DNA from: Manganitrophus sp963718695
GTDB lineage: Bacteria; Nitrospirota; Nitrospiria; SBBL01; Manganitrophaceae
Length of the DNA stretch: 64,000 bases
Assembly: GCA_963718695.1 (NCBI GenBank)
Contig: OY970371.1
Coordinates: 3,100,001-3,164,000 of the forward strand
Direction of reading: 5' to 3'
This document shows, piece by piece, positions 26,764 to 33,815 of the stretch. Each line of letters starts with the position of its first letter. Position 1 is the stretch's first letter. The notes beneath the pieces are model-generated. The model saw only the letters and a program-made list of their open reading frames with translations, made no database searches and was not told the DNA's origin. The position numbers and the translations under genes were made by a program.

Positions 26764-27942
26764 ATGAATAGGAAGAGTCTGCATCGTATATGGGCTGTGT
26801 TTTTAGGATTTGTTCTCAGCGTATCACTTGTTAGTTGCGGCGGCGGGGGAGGGGGCGGCGGATCACCCGGTGCGGGCTCCTCTGGATCTCCAACTCCAAC
26901 AGCTAAGGCAACTATTACGGATGCAAACGGTAATGCAACCATCAACAACGCAGAGGGAGGAAGTATTCAGGTTCAGGTAACCGATGAGGCCAATACACCG
27001 CTCTCCGGGATTTCTGTAATGTATGATTCGCACATTAGCTCTGTCCCCGGTGGATCACAAAAGATTCTTATTTTATTCGATGATCCTAATAATCACTTTG
27101 CGCCGGCAGTTTATTTTGACAATCCTGCTACACCAGGAGCAATTACCGTGGCGATGCCGACGCAGGAGAGCTATACTCCCTACAATTTTAACAACCAGAT
27201 CCGCCGAGCCAAGAGCTATATGGCTGATACCTCGAAACAGAGCCAGCCCATTGAACTATCATGCTCAAATGCGGAAAGTATTGTCAGTGTCGATAACCCA
27301 CTCGCAGTTCATCTGCCACGCCTCCTCATCCTATACGACTCATCTACCGGCAAGCCCTCTGCCGTTTTCATCGTAGATACCAATTCTGGATTTCAGGATG
27401 GGCTTATTGATTATCTCGCGGACCGGCTTGCTGAGGCATCCATCAGCCGGGACTGGGACCTTGGCGTGGATGTCGCAAGCCGATGGATTTCCGTTGAACA
27501 TGCATTTCCTGCCGCAAGCATATTCGAAACACAGGTCGAGTTTATGCAGGCGACTCCGGGTCTCTGTGGTCTGGATCCGGGGCTCTATGGAATTTGGCGA
27601 TACCAGTCGTACAACGGATTTGATCGATCACAAATCGGCATCACACTAACCTTTAGAACCTCTATGAGCAATTACGGATACCGACTAAATAATCCCCTCC
27701 GTCCTTGCGCAGAAGAAGGAGGTTATAGGATCGATGGAGAAGGCTCCCGGAAAAACGCCCAGGGTGCTTGGATAGGCGGGGGCGCGATCGCTTTCACGCC
27801 GGGGTTTAACCAGGATTGCTCGCTCGAAGGATTATTCGACTTCACCCCTCCGATAGGCTACACGGTTTCAGGTTCAACGCTTGAATTTCGTTTCCAGGTG
27901 AACGGCGCGCCGGTTACAGCGGTATTTAAACGTGAATCATAA
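26764..27942 (+). CDS. Glycine-tract lipoprotein of unknown function
   Basis: A 392-residue lipoprotein with a signal peptide ending L-V-S-C followed by a run of eight glycines, a typical flexible linker after the lipid anchor. Residues about 45-85 resemble a short carboxypeptidase-regulatory or bacterial Ig-like strand set (A-T-I-T-D-A-N-G-N-A then I-Q-V-Q-V-T-D-E-A). The remainder is unrecognised. The ATG has GAGGAA just upstream. It is likely co-transcribed with the lipoprotein before it. Surface display in the outer membrane is inferred from the anchor. Confidence 0.7.
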   Translation: MNRKSLHRIWAVFLGFVLSVSLVSCGGGGGGGGSPGAGSSGSPTPTAKATITDANGNATINNAEGGSIQVQVTDEANTPLSGISVMYDSHISSVPGGSQKILILFDDPNNHFAPAVYFDNPATPGAITVAMPTQESYTPYNFNNQIRRAKSYMADTSKQSQPIELSCSNAESIVSVDNPLAVHLPRLLILYDSSTGKPSAVFIVDTNSGFQDGLIDYLADRLAEASISRDWDLGVDVASRWISVEHAFPAASIFETQVEFMQATPGLCGLDPGLYGIWRYQSYNGFDRSQIGITLTFRTSMSNYGYRLNNPLRPCAEEGGYRIDGEGSRKNAQGAWIGGGAIAFTPGFNQDCSLEGLFDFTPPIGYTVSGSTLEFRFQVNGAPVTAVFKRES

Positions 27943-28030
27943 GATTCGCAAAGGAGATGGGGATGGGAGTATCTGAACTTAACCGTTCCCTAAGACTATC
28001 AGCTTAAGCTCAGGCAGCTCGGGTGCCGGG

Positions 28031-28210
28031 ATGACTCTTGTCGGCTCCATGAATTCGTCGACGCTGAGTATTCAGGTTTTCGAAGACGGAAAAATGCTTG
28101 AAATCCTGACAACGGTCCTTGGAAATTTTGGAACCGGAAATCAGGATGCCGCAAACAAGCTCCCCGAGGAGCTTAAAAGGAAACTGCTTGAGAGAGTTGC
28201 ACAGAAATAA
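28031..28210 (+). CDS. Short hypothetical protein or gene fragment
   Basis: A 59-residue frame reads as real protein (L-S-I-Q-V-F-E-D-G-K-M-L-E-I-L) and ends with a charged helix (E-E-L-K-R-K-L-L-E-R). There is no good ribosome site at its ATG. The frame is open upstream as S-L-S-S-G-S-S-G-A-G before meeting a stop. It may be the 3' remnant of a larger gene. Confidence 0.35.
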   Translation: MTLVGSMNSSTLSIQVFEDGKMLEILTTVLGNFGTGNQDAANKLPEELKRKLLERVAQK

Positions 28211-28320
28211 AATCAACAAGGTTATGAATTGCGGCGCCTCTAATCGGTGAGATATTCATTTTGGCCCCTGCCCGTCATAAGGGGCCCAATTCCTGACATT
28301 TTACTTAATCTCTTAAGAGA

Positions 28321-28531
28321 GGTCTATCGCATGAAAAAGCTGGAACATTCACAAAACGGGAGCGTTTCAATCCCGGTTCGCCCTCGGGAGCTTTCAAAAC
28401 GGGAGAAGGAAGTCGTTCAACTCGTTGCAATGGGGTATAAAAACAGGGAAGTGGCCGAGAAATTAGGAATAGCGGCTAAAACCGTGGAGACGCACCGCGC
28501 CAACATCATGAACAAGCTTGCCCTTCGAAAC
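28321..28531 (+). repeat. Direct repeat A1 covering LuxR-type gene
   Basis: This 211-bp segment matches 33155-33365 in the same orientation without gaps; I count only four differences. Identity begins 10 bases before the start codon and falls off sharply after codon 67. Confidence 0.85.
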
Positions 28532-28600
28532 GTCGCTCAAGTAATTCATTACGCGATTCGGAAGGGACTGATTAAAATTGATACTGATTTAGCTGGCTGA
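28331..28600 (+). CDS. LuxR/GerE-type helix-turn-helix regulator, copy 1
   Basis: An 89-residue protein consisting almost only of a LuxR-type DNA-binding domain: L-S-K-R-E-K-E-V-V-Q-L-V near 23-34, then E-V-A-E-K-L-G-I-A-A-K-T-V-E-T-H-R (the recognition helices) near 45-61. No receiver or ligand domain is attached, so it is a stand-alone HTH. The ATG at 28331 is preceded by AGAGAGG. It is 98% identical at DNA level over its first two thirds to a second copy at 33165, after which the two diverge. Decayed copies occur at 32969 and 38809. Such repetition suggests gene duplication or conversion within the island. Confidence 0.85.
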   Translation: MKKLEHSQNGSVSIPVRPRELSKREKEVVQLVAMGYKNREVAEKLGIAAKTVETHRANIMNKLALRNVAQVIHYAIRKGLIKIDTDLAG

Positions 28601-28968
28601 TGTTTCATGGTTTTCAAAAAAGATAATCCATTCGTTCTTTAAAAGCGTCAACGATGACCTTCAGATGGCTGAGAACGGAAAAGGCTGAAGGTTTCAAGCA
28701 TGACTGGCAAACTCTCTCCGGATATTAAAGAATGAAGCGCCGCTTCGGCCTATTGACAGGCTTCACCATTTATTATATTCCTACTTATACCAGCCTAGTA
28801 TCGTACTTTCACATATTTATAGCATTCACAATAACTCCGCTGATTTTCACGCCTCGTTCTCTTCGTTTCACTGAAATCAAACAGATACAAACAACCTTTT
28901 ACTGTTAAGACAGGCATGCCTGCCAATTGCATGAGTACCAGGCGTCGTCTGCCTTAAGGAGGATAGAA
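28601..28968. other. Gene-free stretch before exported BNR-repeat protein
   Basis: No gene is evident. A TTGACA near 28,754 followed by a TATATT at short spacing may be the promoter of the following lipoprotein gene. A small hairpin (GAAGC-GCC-GCTTC) lies just upstream of it. Confidence 0.4.
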
Positions 28969-30576
28969 ATGGAGTCCCTGATGAAGAACTCACGGAGCAT
29001 TTTAGTACCGTTTCTTGTATTTTTCTCATTATTTCTTACTTCTTGCGGAAGCGGCAAGGAGAAGAGTAAACCCGAGGTAAGTAACCTCCCTTCCGCTACA
29101 CTTCCAAAGGTCAACATCTCGGTGACACCGAGCGTCATTCGCCCAGGAGAGCCGGCAACCCTCAGATGGGAGGCGAAGGATGCCGACTCAGTGGCACTCG
29201 CCGAAAATGGCGGCGTGATGCTGGCAGTCCCCACCGAGCACTCTCAGGTGGTTTCGGTCAATGTCACGACAACGTATACGGTCGTCGCGCGGAAAGGGGA
29301 GAAAGAGGAGATCGCAGCGACAACACTCGTAGTGGCTGAGGAGCCGTCTCCTCATCATGACCCTCCTTCCGATCCTGACCCTATGCCACAGGATACATGC
29401 ATGGAAGATCCGGGAGTAATGGTGGCGGGAAGAGATCACCTCTTACATGGTAGTGGTATGGGAAGCCTTCGCGTATTCGGTGAGAACAAAACATTTCTTG
29501 TTTACACTGAAATTAACCCAGAAGATAAATATTCCACCCTTAAGTTCTGCGAACGTGGAGTAGGTGAACCGGCGTTTTCCTGCACCACCCTTGCAGAATA
29601 CGCACGTGGGACGTTAGGAGGCATTCCATATGTATATGAAGTGGGAAATGATGGGAGTATCTATATCGTTTGGTGGCGCATGGGCGCAACGATTCCGCCG
29701 CTTGAGACAAAAGCCTTCTTTGTTTCGCGTCTCATTGGATCAAATGCTTGGTCCGAACCGGTAGAACTGTCATATCCTTACTCCATTCCTCGCGGTACTC
29801 TGTCGAGTTTCAGAATTTCCGGAACCACGCTGTACTTATTCGACCAGCCCGATTTCAGTACAAAAGAAATTATCATGCTGAAATCGGAAGATCAAGGTAG
29901 GCATTGGAGTCAGCCACAAGTCGTATATCGGAGAGAAGATGCCGGAGTCTCTCTGGCACGCGTGTTTATCAATCACGAGGGTAAGCTCTTTCTCCTTTTT
30001 GGAGAAAACAGATACGATCCGGAACAGCGTCTTCTCTCTCTGATTACCTCGTCCGACAGAGGGGAAACCTGGTCGTCTCCGCCGCTGCAGATCGAGCTTC
30101 CGGTTAATACGGATGGCGTGTTCGATACGGTGATGACACCATCAGGGATCTTCTACCAGCTTACCGAATTCGGTGCGCCGCTCAAGCTTCGACGGTCGGC
30201 TGATTTCCTAACCTGGGAAGAGGTGGGTGCCATCCCTACCACCAATATGGTGCGGTACTCGACGCAAATCCGGCTCCATATTTCAGATGCTGGATTTACC
30301 CTCCTTGATTTCTCTCCGTTTTGTTCCACTTCTGACGGAAAGACCCTCCGCTCTATTATGATGACCCGTTCTTCTGATGGTACGACCGGAAGCTGGTCTG
30401 CTCCTGTACGACTCCAGACGCTCGGGATTACAAATACGAGTAAAGACATGATCGGACCGTCTTTTAGCTCTGCCGTGACTTCAAGCGGAAAGGTAAAGAC
30501 CTTGTGGCCGATCTTCTATGGAGCTTCGGAGGTAGATGGCCCCTCCGATGAATTCTGGTTTATGCAGGAGCCGTAA
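28969..30576 (+). CDS. Lipoprotein with sialidase-like BNR (Asp-box) repeats
   Basis: A 535-residue lipoprotein. AAGGAGG sits 6 bases before the ATG at 28969, deciding the start over an upstream frame. The lipobox is L-F-L-T-S-C. Residues about 45-130 have an Ig-like pattern (I-R-P-G-E-P-A-T-L-R-W then T-T-T-Y-T-V). The remainder contains Asp-box motifs, S-E-D-Q-G-R-H-W and S-S-D-R-G-E-T-W, which are structural turns of sialidase-type beta-propellers. No sialidase catalytic set is obvious, so this is probably a propeller-type binding or surface protein. A terminator follows its stop codon. Confidence 0.75.
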   Translation: MESLMKNSRSILVPFLVFFSLFLTSCGSGKEKSKPEVSNLPSATLPKVNISVTPSVIRPGEPATLRWEAKDADSVALAENGGVMLAVPTEHSQVVSVNVTTTYTVVARKGEKEEIAATTLVVAEEPSPHHDPPSDPDPMPQDTCMEDPGVMVAGRDHLLHGSGMGSLRVFGENKTFLVYTEINPEDKYSTLKFCERGVGEPAFSCTTLAEYARGTLGGIPYVYEVGNDGSIYIVWWRMGATIPPLETKAFFVSRLIGSNAWSEPVELSYPYSIPRGTLSSFRISGTTLYLFDQPDFSTKEIIMLKSEDQGRHWSQPQVVYRREDAGVSLARVFINHEGKLFLLFGENRYDPEQRLLSLITSSDRGETWSSPPLQIELPVNTDGVFDTVMTPSGIFYQLTEFGAPLKLRRSADFLTWEEVGAIPTTNMVRYSTQIRLHISDAGFTLLDFSPFCSTSDGKTLRSIMMTRSSDGTTGSWSAPVRLQTLGITNTSKDMIGPSFSSAVTSSGKVKTLWPIFYGASEVDGPSDEFWFMQEP

Positions 30577-30607
30577 TTTTCCTCAATTCCTGTGCAATGC
30601 AGGGAGA

Positions 30608-30640
30608 AGCCCTCCGAGCTATTTTCGGAGGGCTCTTTAT
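30608..30640 (+). terminator. Rho-independent terminator
   Basis: A perfect 10-bp stem AGCCCTCCGA / TCGGAGGGCT with a 7-base loop, followed by CTTTATTT, about 30 bases after the BNR-repeat gene. Confidence 0.8.
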
Positions 30641-30669
30641 TTGACAGGAATAATATCCCATAATAGTAT
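30641..30669 (+). promoter_or_regulatory. Sigma70 promoter of GRDP-like gene
   Basis: TTGACA (30641-30646), a 17-base spacer and TAGTAT (30664-30669); a TATAAT at 30667-30672 is an alternative at a longer spacing. It directly follows the preceding terminator. Confidence 0.6.
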
Positions 30670-30710
30670 AATCAAGTACTATAAAACACCTAAAATAGGA
30701 GGCAAATAAG

Positions 30711-31199
30711 ATGAAAACGTCAGCATCGGCCGCTGTCGATGAAGCATTAGCGTCAAAGCGGCTCATCCCGGAAAAACTCTGGGACCGGGTGGTTGGGCGA
30801 TTGATGAAGGATGACCATTTCTCAAAAGAGAAAGCCGAGCTCATACTCGATGGTACGCTCTCGTTTCTCAAAATGTCGAGAGCGTATCCTGATCATCAGT
30901 TTGCCCCTTCGAAGTTAATCGATCAGGGGTGGCACACTTTCTTGCTCTACACTCGCGGCTACCAGGAGTTTTGTCTTCGGCTGGGTACGTCTTTTATCCA
31001 TCATGAGCCGAATGACGGCGAGGCGATCGATCTTAAAAAAGGTGGCGTTCTGCGTGTGGTGCAGTTTATGCGGGAGAATAATATCTTCTTCCATGAGCAG
31101 TTGTGGATTACTACAAGAAGCTCATGCAAGTCGAATTGTTCAAATAACTGCACGCCCGACCCCAACTGCTCGGTTGATTGCAAAGATGATTGCAGGTGA
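30711..31199 (+). CDS. GRDP-like protein with Cys-rich C-terminal tail
   Basis: A 162-residue protein resembling bacterial members of the glycine-rich-domain-protein-like (DUF1399) family. The diagnostic stretch is D-Q-G-W-H-T-F-L-L-Y-T near 72-82, then Y-Q-E-F-C and F-I-H-H-E-P near 95-100. The conserved W-H and H-H residues may bind metal; no reaction is established. The last 25 residues are remarkable: seven cysteines (S-C-K-S-N-C-S-N-N-C then N-C-S-V-D-C-K-D-D-C) spaced by small polar residues, like a metal-binding or modified tail. A methyltransferase gene follows, separated by a terminator. Confidence 0.7.
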   Translation: MKTSASAAVDEALASKRLIPEKLWDRVVGRLMKDDHFSKEKAELILDGTLSFLKMSRAYPDHQFAPSKLIDQGWHTFLLYTRGYQEFCLRLGTSFIHHEPNDGEAIDLKKGGVLRVVQFMRENNIFFHEQLWITTRSSCKSNCSNNCTPDPNCSVDCKDDCR

Positions 31200-31215
31200 G
31201 CAGATTAAAAAAGAG

Positions 31216-31248
31216 GGGCCTCCCATCCCATTGATGGGAGGCCCTTTT
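31216..31248 (+). terminator. Rho-independent terminator abutting methyltransferase start
   Basis: A perfect 12-bp stem GGGCCTCCCATC / GATGGGAGGCCC followed by TTTT. It ends only 7 bases before the ATG of the next gene, so read-through rather than a fresh promoter must supply that gene, or the true start is downstream. Confidence 0.85.
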
Positions 31249-31255
31249 ACTAAAA

Positions 31256-31849
31256 ATGGAAAGCGAATATTGGAACAATGTTTTCGAAAAAAAGGATTTT
31301 TCTCCAATGAATACGGTTTTACTCGACCGGGTTTTATCATCGATAAATGGCCAAACGACACCGGGGGCTATATTGGATCTTGCCTGTGGAACAGGGGATT
31401 TGGCGGTCAAGCTTGCTCGTAAGGGATTCACCGTCACGGCCGTTGACTTTTCCGACACTGCTTTGAAGAAAGCGAAATTACGAGCCTCGGTCGCTAGCGT
31501 AGAAATAAAGTTTCTAAACATCGATTTTAATTATTCCGAATTAAAACATTCAGTGCAAGGACCCTTTAATCTTATCTTCTGCAAATTAGCTTATGCGTTT
31601 ATTATACATAAAGAGCGTTTTTTAAATGATATTAAGACCCTAATTTCCCGAGATGGATCCTTTATATTGATCGCCCCGATGTTATATCAGGGAATCGATT
31701 ATGATAAGCGATTGAAAAGTATTTCCTCAGATTATGAAGAGACCAAGTTTTTATTGGAAAAGCATTTTAAGTCAGTGACTCTTTTTGCTGAGAGCTTTTT
31801 TGAAGAGAATGGCGTGGAGGCGGTTTTTATAGCTCATAATCACGACTAA
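31256..31849 (+). CDS. Class I SAM-dependent methyltransferase
   Basis: A 197-residue methyltransferase. Residues 4-10 (EYWNNVF) are the usual N-terminal entry of this fold. The SAM-binding motif I is I-L-D-L-A-C-G-T-G-D-L near 39-49, followed by V-T-A-V-D-F-S near 60-66 with the acidic residue that holds the ribose. Substrate unknown. The ATG lies directly behind a terminator hairpin and lacks a ribosome site, so expression may depend on partial read-through from the GRDP-like gene. Its AT-richer codon use differs from that gene and suggests separate origins. Confidence 0.75.
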   Translation: MESEYWNNVFEKKDFSPMNTVLLDRVLSSINGQTTPGAILDLACGTGDLAVKLARKGFTVTAVDFSDTALKKAKLRASVASVEIKFLNIDFNYSELKHSVQGPFNLIFCKLAYAFIIHKERFLNDIKTLISRDGSFILIAPMLYQGIDYDKRLKSISSDYEETKFLLEKHFKSVTLFAESFFEENGVEAVFIAHNHD

Positions 31850-31889
31850 TCCCCTCGATCTATTTTTACCACTTGTCCACAGCTATCCA

Positions 31890-31917
31890 TTGACTCACTC
31901 TTTGTATTTCTTATACT
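31890..31917 (+). promoter_or_regulatory. Sigma70 promoter of tail-fibre-like membrane protein
   Basis: TTGACT (31890-31895), a 16-base spacer and TATACT (31912-31917), 28 bases upstream of the ATG at 31945. The short leader has no Shine-Dalgarno. Confidence 0.6.
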
Positions 31918-31944
31918 TACTACAATCATTCCATCTTACAAAAC

Positions 31945-32874
31945 ATGTCTTACCTAAAAGATATTCTTAATGTTCTTAAATCTCTCCCTCGTTCTACCAT
32001 TGTATGTCTCGTCCTTCTAATCCTCGTTATTATTTTTGCAATAGGGAGGCTCGTCCTTGGCTACACTGAACCCAACCAGAATCCCCCCGGAGGGAACGTT
32101 GTGGCACCGCTGAATATGGGAACAGCTCAGCAGGTAAAGCCGGGAGATTTGGGTACCGGATCTCAGCTTATCCTCCGAGATGGAATAAACATTCCTAACC
32201 CTGACTACAAACTCCTGAATGTAGGAGGATCAATGAGGTTTAACAATGGGGCCGATCCCGGCATTACCCGCCTTGTAATCGGTCAAGATGGCAATGTGGG
32301 GATTGGAACGATGGGGCCGGCTCAAAGGCTCCATGTTGCGGGATATGTGCGAGGAGATTCGGGGTTATGTATCGGGGGAGATTGTAGATCATCATGGCCT
32401 GTTAGTGGCGTGATCTCAGAAATAGATCCAACGGTACAAGGTTGGGCCAAGACTAACAACCCCAGTATTCCCGGTAGTCTCTCGGCTAATAATATTACAG
32501 CGGGCGCGCAAGTTTCAGGCGCTTATTTTAGATTACCAATTAATGGTCATATTTATCTTGATGGAGGCACGGGGCACAAGTATATCACTGGCCAATCATG
32601 GGGCGGCATCACGATTTCTGCAAATCAATTTGGCGTCGGCGCGATTCATCTTCGCGATACAGGACATGTTTCTATAGGTAGTAATTTCTCTCCACCCACA
32701 GGGGCATTGAGTATATCTCCGCGCGATAATTGTCATCTTAATCTCGGAAGCATAGATGGAATTCCGCATGGAATATGTATTTATGCTCGTACAGCATCAG
32801 TTGCTAATTGTATGGCTGGCTCGTCTCAAATTATCGTAACAGGTGGAATGAGACTCTGCGCTCGGGGGTATTAA
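31945..32874 (+). CDS. Membrane-anchored tail-fibre-like surface protein
   Basis: A 309-residue protein. A hydrophobic segment at about 19-38 anchors it, followed by T-E-P-N-Q-N-P-P-G-G-N-V-V-A-P-L-N, a linker pattern I recall from surface proteins of candidate-phyla (Patescibacteria-type) genomes. The middle has G-Q-D-G-N-V-G-I-G-T and P-A-Q-R-L-H-V-A-G, the repeat signature of trimeric phage tail fibres and adhesins. The C-terminus has several cysteines. It is probably a trimeric adhesin-like surface fibre. The lack of a ribosome site and the candidate-phyla-like linker hint at transfer. Confidence 0.65.
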   Translation: MSYLKDILNVLKSLPRSTIVCLVLLILVIIFAIGRLVLGYTEPNQNPPGGNVVAPLNMGTAQQVKPGDLGTGSQLILRDGINIPNPDYKLLNVGGSMRFNNGADPGITRLVIGQDGNVGIGTMGPAQRLHVAGYVRGDSGLCIGGDCRSSWPVSGVISEIDPTVQGWAKTNNPSIPGSLSANNITAGAQVSGAYFRLPINGHIYLDGGTGHKYITGQSWGGITISANQFGVGAIHLRDTGHVSIGSNFSPPTGALSISPRDNCHLNLGSIDGIPHGICIYARTASVANCMAGSSQIIVTGGMRLCARGY

Positions 32875-32968
32875 AGAGATATCCCTCCGAGGGTTTGCGA
32901 TGAAATTTCTTTAAATGGGTATTTTTATTGTGCTCGTGACTACTAAATCTCCCTTTCTTGGCACCACC

Positions 32969-33048
32969 GTGAATACGCTTGCCATTCGCAATGTCGCTCG
33001 GATGGTCTTCTGCTCTTTTTAAAAGGCTTAGTGCGATCGAAACCAATT
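32969..33048 (+). pseudogene. Decayed third copy of LuxR-type HTH gene
   Basis: The segment aligns with the 3' third of the LuxR-type genes: GCTTGCCATTCGCAATGTCG against GCTTGCCCTTCGAAACGTCG, and the tail CGATCGAAACCAATTAA against CGATCGAGACCGATTAG. The frame is broken by TAA and TAG. Weak similarity may extend upstream to about 32,895. It lies 116 bases before the intact second copy. Confidence 0.6.
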
Positions 33049-33154
33049 AATTAACTCATTCAAACATGGCGTCTCTGCTCTGCGAGGATTCTTTTGACTT
33101 TCTCCTGCCGACTCAGTACAATTCCTGCCGTTTTATTCACACTCTCTCAGGAAG

Positions 33155-33365
33155 GGTCTATCGTATGAAAAAGCTGGAACATTCACAAAACGGGAGCGTT
33201 TCAATCCTGGTTCGCCCTCGGGAACTTTCAAAACGGGAGAAGGAAGTCGTTCAACTCGTTGCAATGGGGTATAAAAACAGGGAAGTGGCCGAGAAATTAG
33301 GAATAGCGGCTAAAACCGTGGAGACGCACCGCGCCAACATCATGAACAAGCTTGCCCTGCGAAAC
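33155..33365 (+). repeat. Direct repeat A2 covering LuxR-type gene
   Basis: Second copy of the 211-bp direct repeat at 28321-28531, in the same orientation, with four differences and no gaps. Confidence 0.85.
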
Positions 33366-33425
33366 ATCGCTCAGTTGATCCGCTACGCGATTCAAAAGGG
33401 ACTTGTTACGATCGAGACCGATTAG
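33165..33425 (+). CDS. LuxR/GerE-type helix-turn-helix regulator, copy 2
   Basis: An 86-residue stand-alone LuxR-type DNA-binding protein, nearly identical to 28331-28600 except at the last 20 residues, which end in K-G-L-V-T-I-E-T-D. All recognition-helix residues (K-T-V-E-T-H-R) are the same, so both should bind the same DNA site. The ATG at 33165 follows GGAAGGG. It lies upstream of, and converges with, the RHS operon; a regulatory link is possible but unproven. Confidence 0.85.
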   Translation: MKKLEHSQNGSVSILVRPRELSKREKEVVQLVAMGYKNREVAEKLGIAAKTVETHRANIMNKLALRNIAQLIRYAIQKGLVTIETD

Positions 33426-33578
33426 GAGCATCTGTTCGTCTTTTTCCCCCTAAGTCTCTCATGTGCAAACCGATTTAACTTGAATTGACAGTGGATAAGA
33501 GAAAGTGTGATCACACCAAGGCATCCCAATTATGTTCTTAACGGACCCACCCGCTTCAAAAATCGTAACTACTATCTA

Positions 33579-33794
33579 TCAGAGAATATATTTTGATAGC
33601 ATACGGTAGAACAAAATTGATAATAGAACAAACAGAATCCAACCGAAATAGGTCAGAGGCGATAGCCAAAAAAACAGATCCTTGATAACTGGTAATTCAA
33701 CATACTTCAAGCTGCGTATGAATCCTAGCCATACGGCAAAGCCAAGCACAATTGATAGGACTGTTCTAAATACCCTTGCAGTAGAAAAATTCAT
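33579..33794 (-). CDS. Small membrane protein, candidate immunity partner of RHS protein
   Basis: A 71-residue protein with two predicted membrane helices (about 10-26 and 40-65), the second rich in Leu, Phe and Trp. It starts 21 bases after the RHS gene stop, in the same direction, which is the place where RHS toxins carry their immunity gene. No immunity family is recognised. The alternative is an unrelated small membrane protein. Confidence 0.5.
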   Translation of the reverse strand: MNFSTARVFRTVLSIVLGFAVWLGFIRSLKYVELPVIKDLFFWLSPLTYFGWILFVLLSILFYRMLSKYIL

Positions 33795-33815
33795 CCAATT
33801 CCCTTTTTTATTAAT

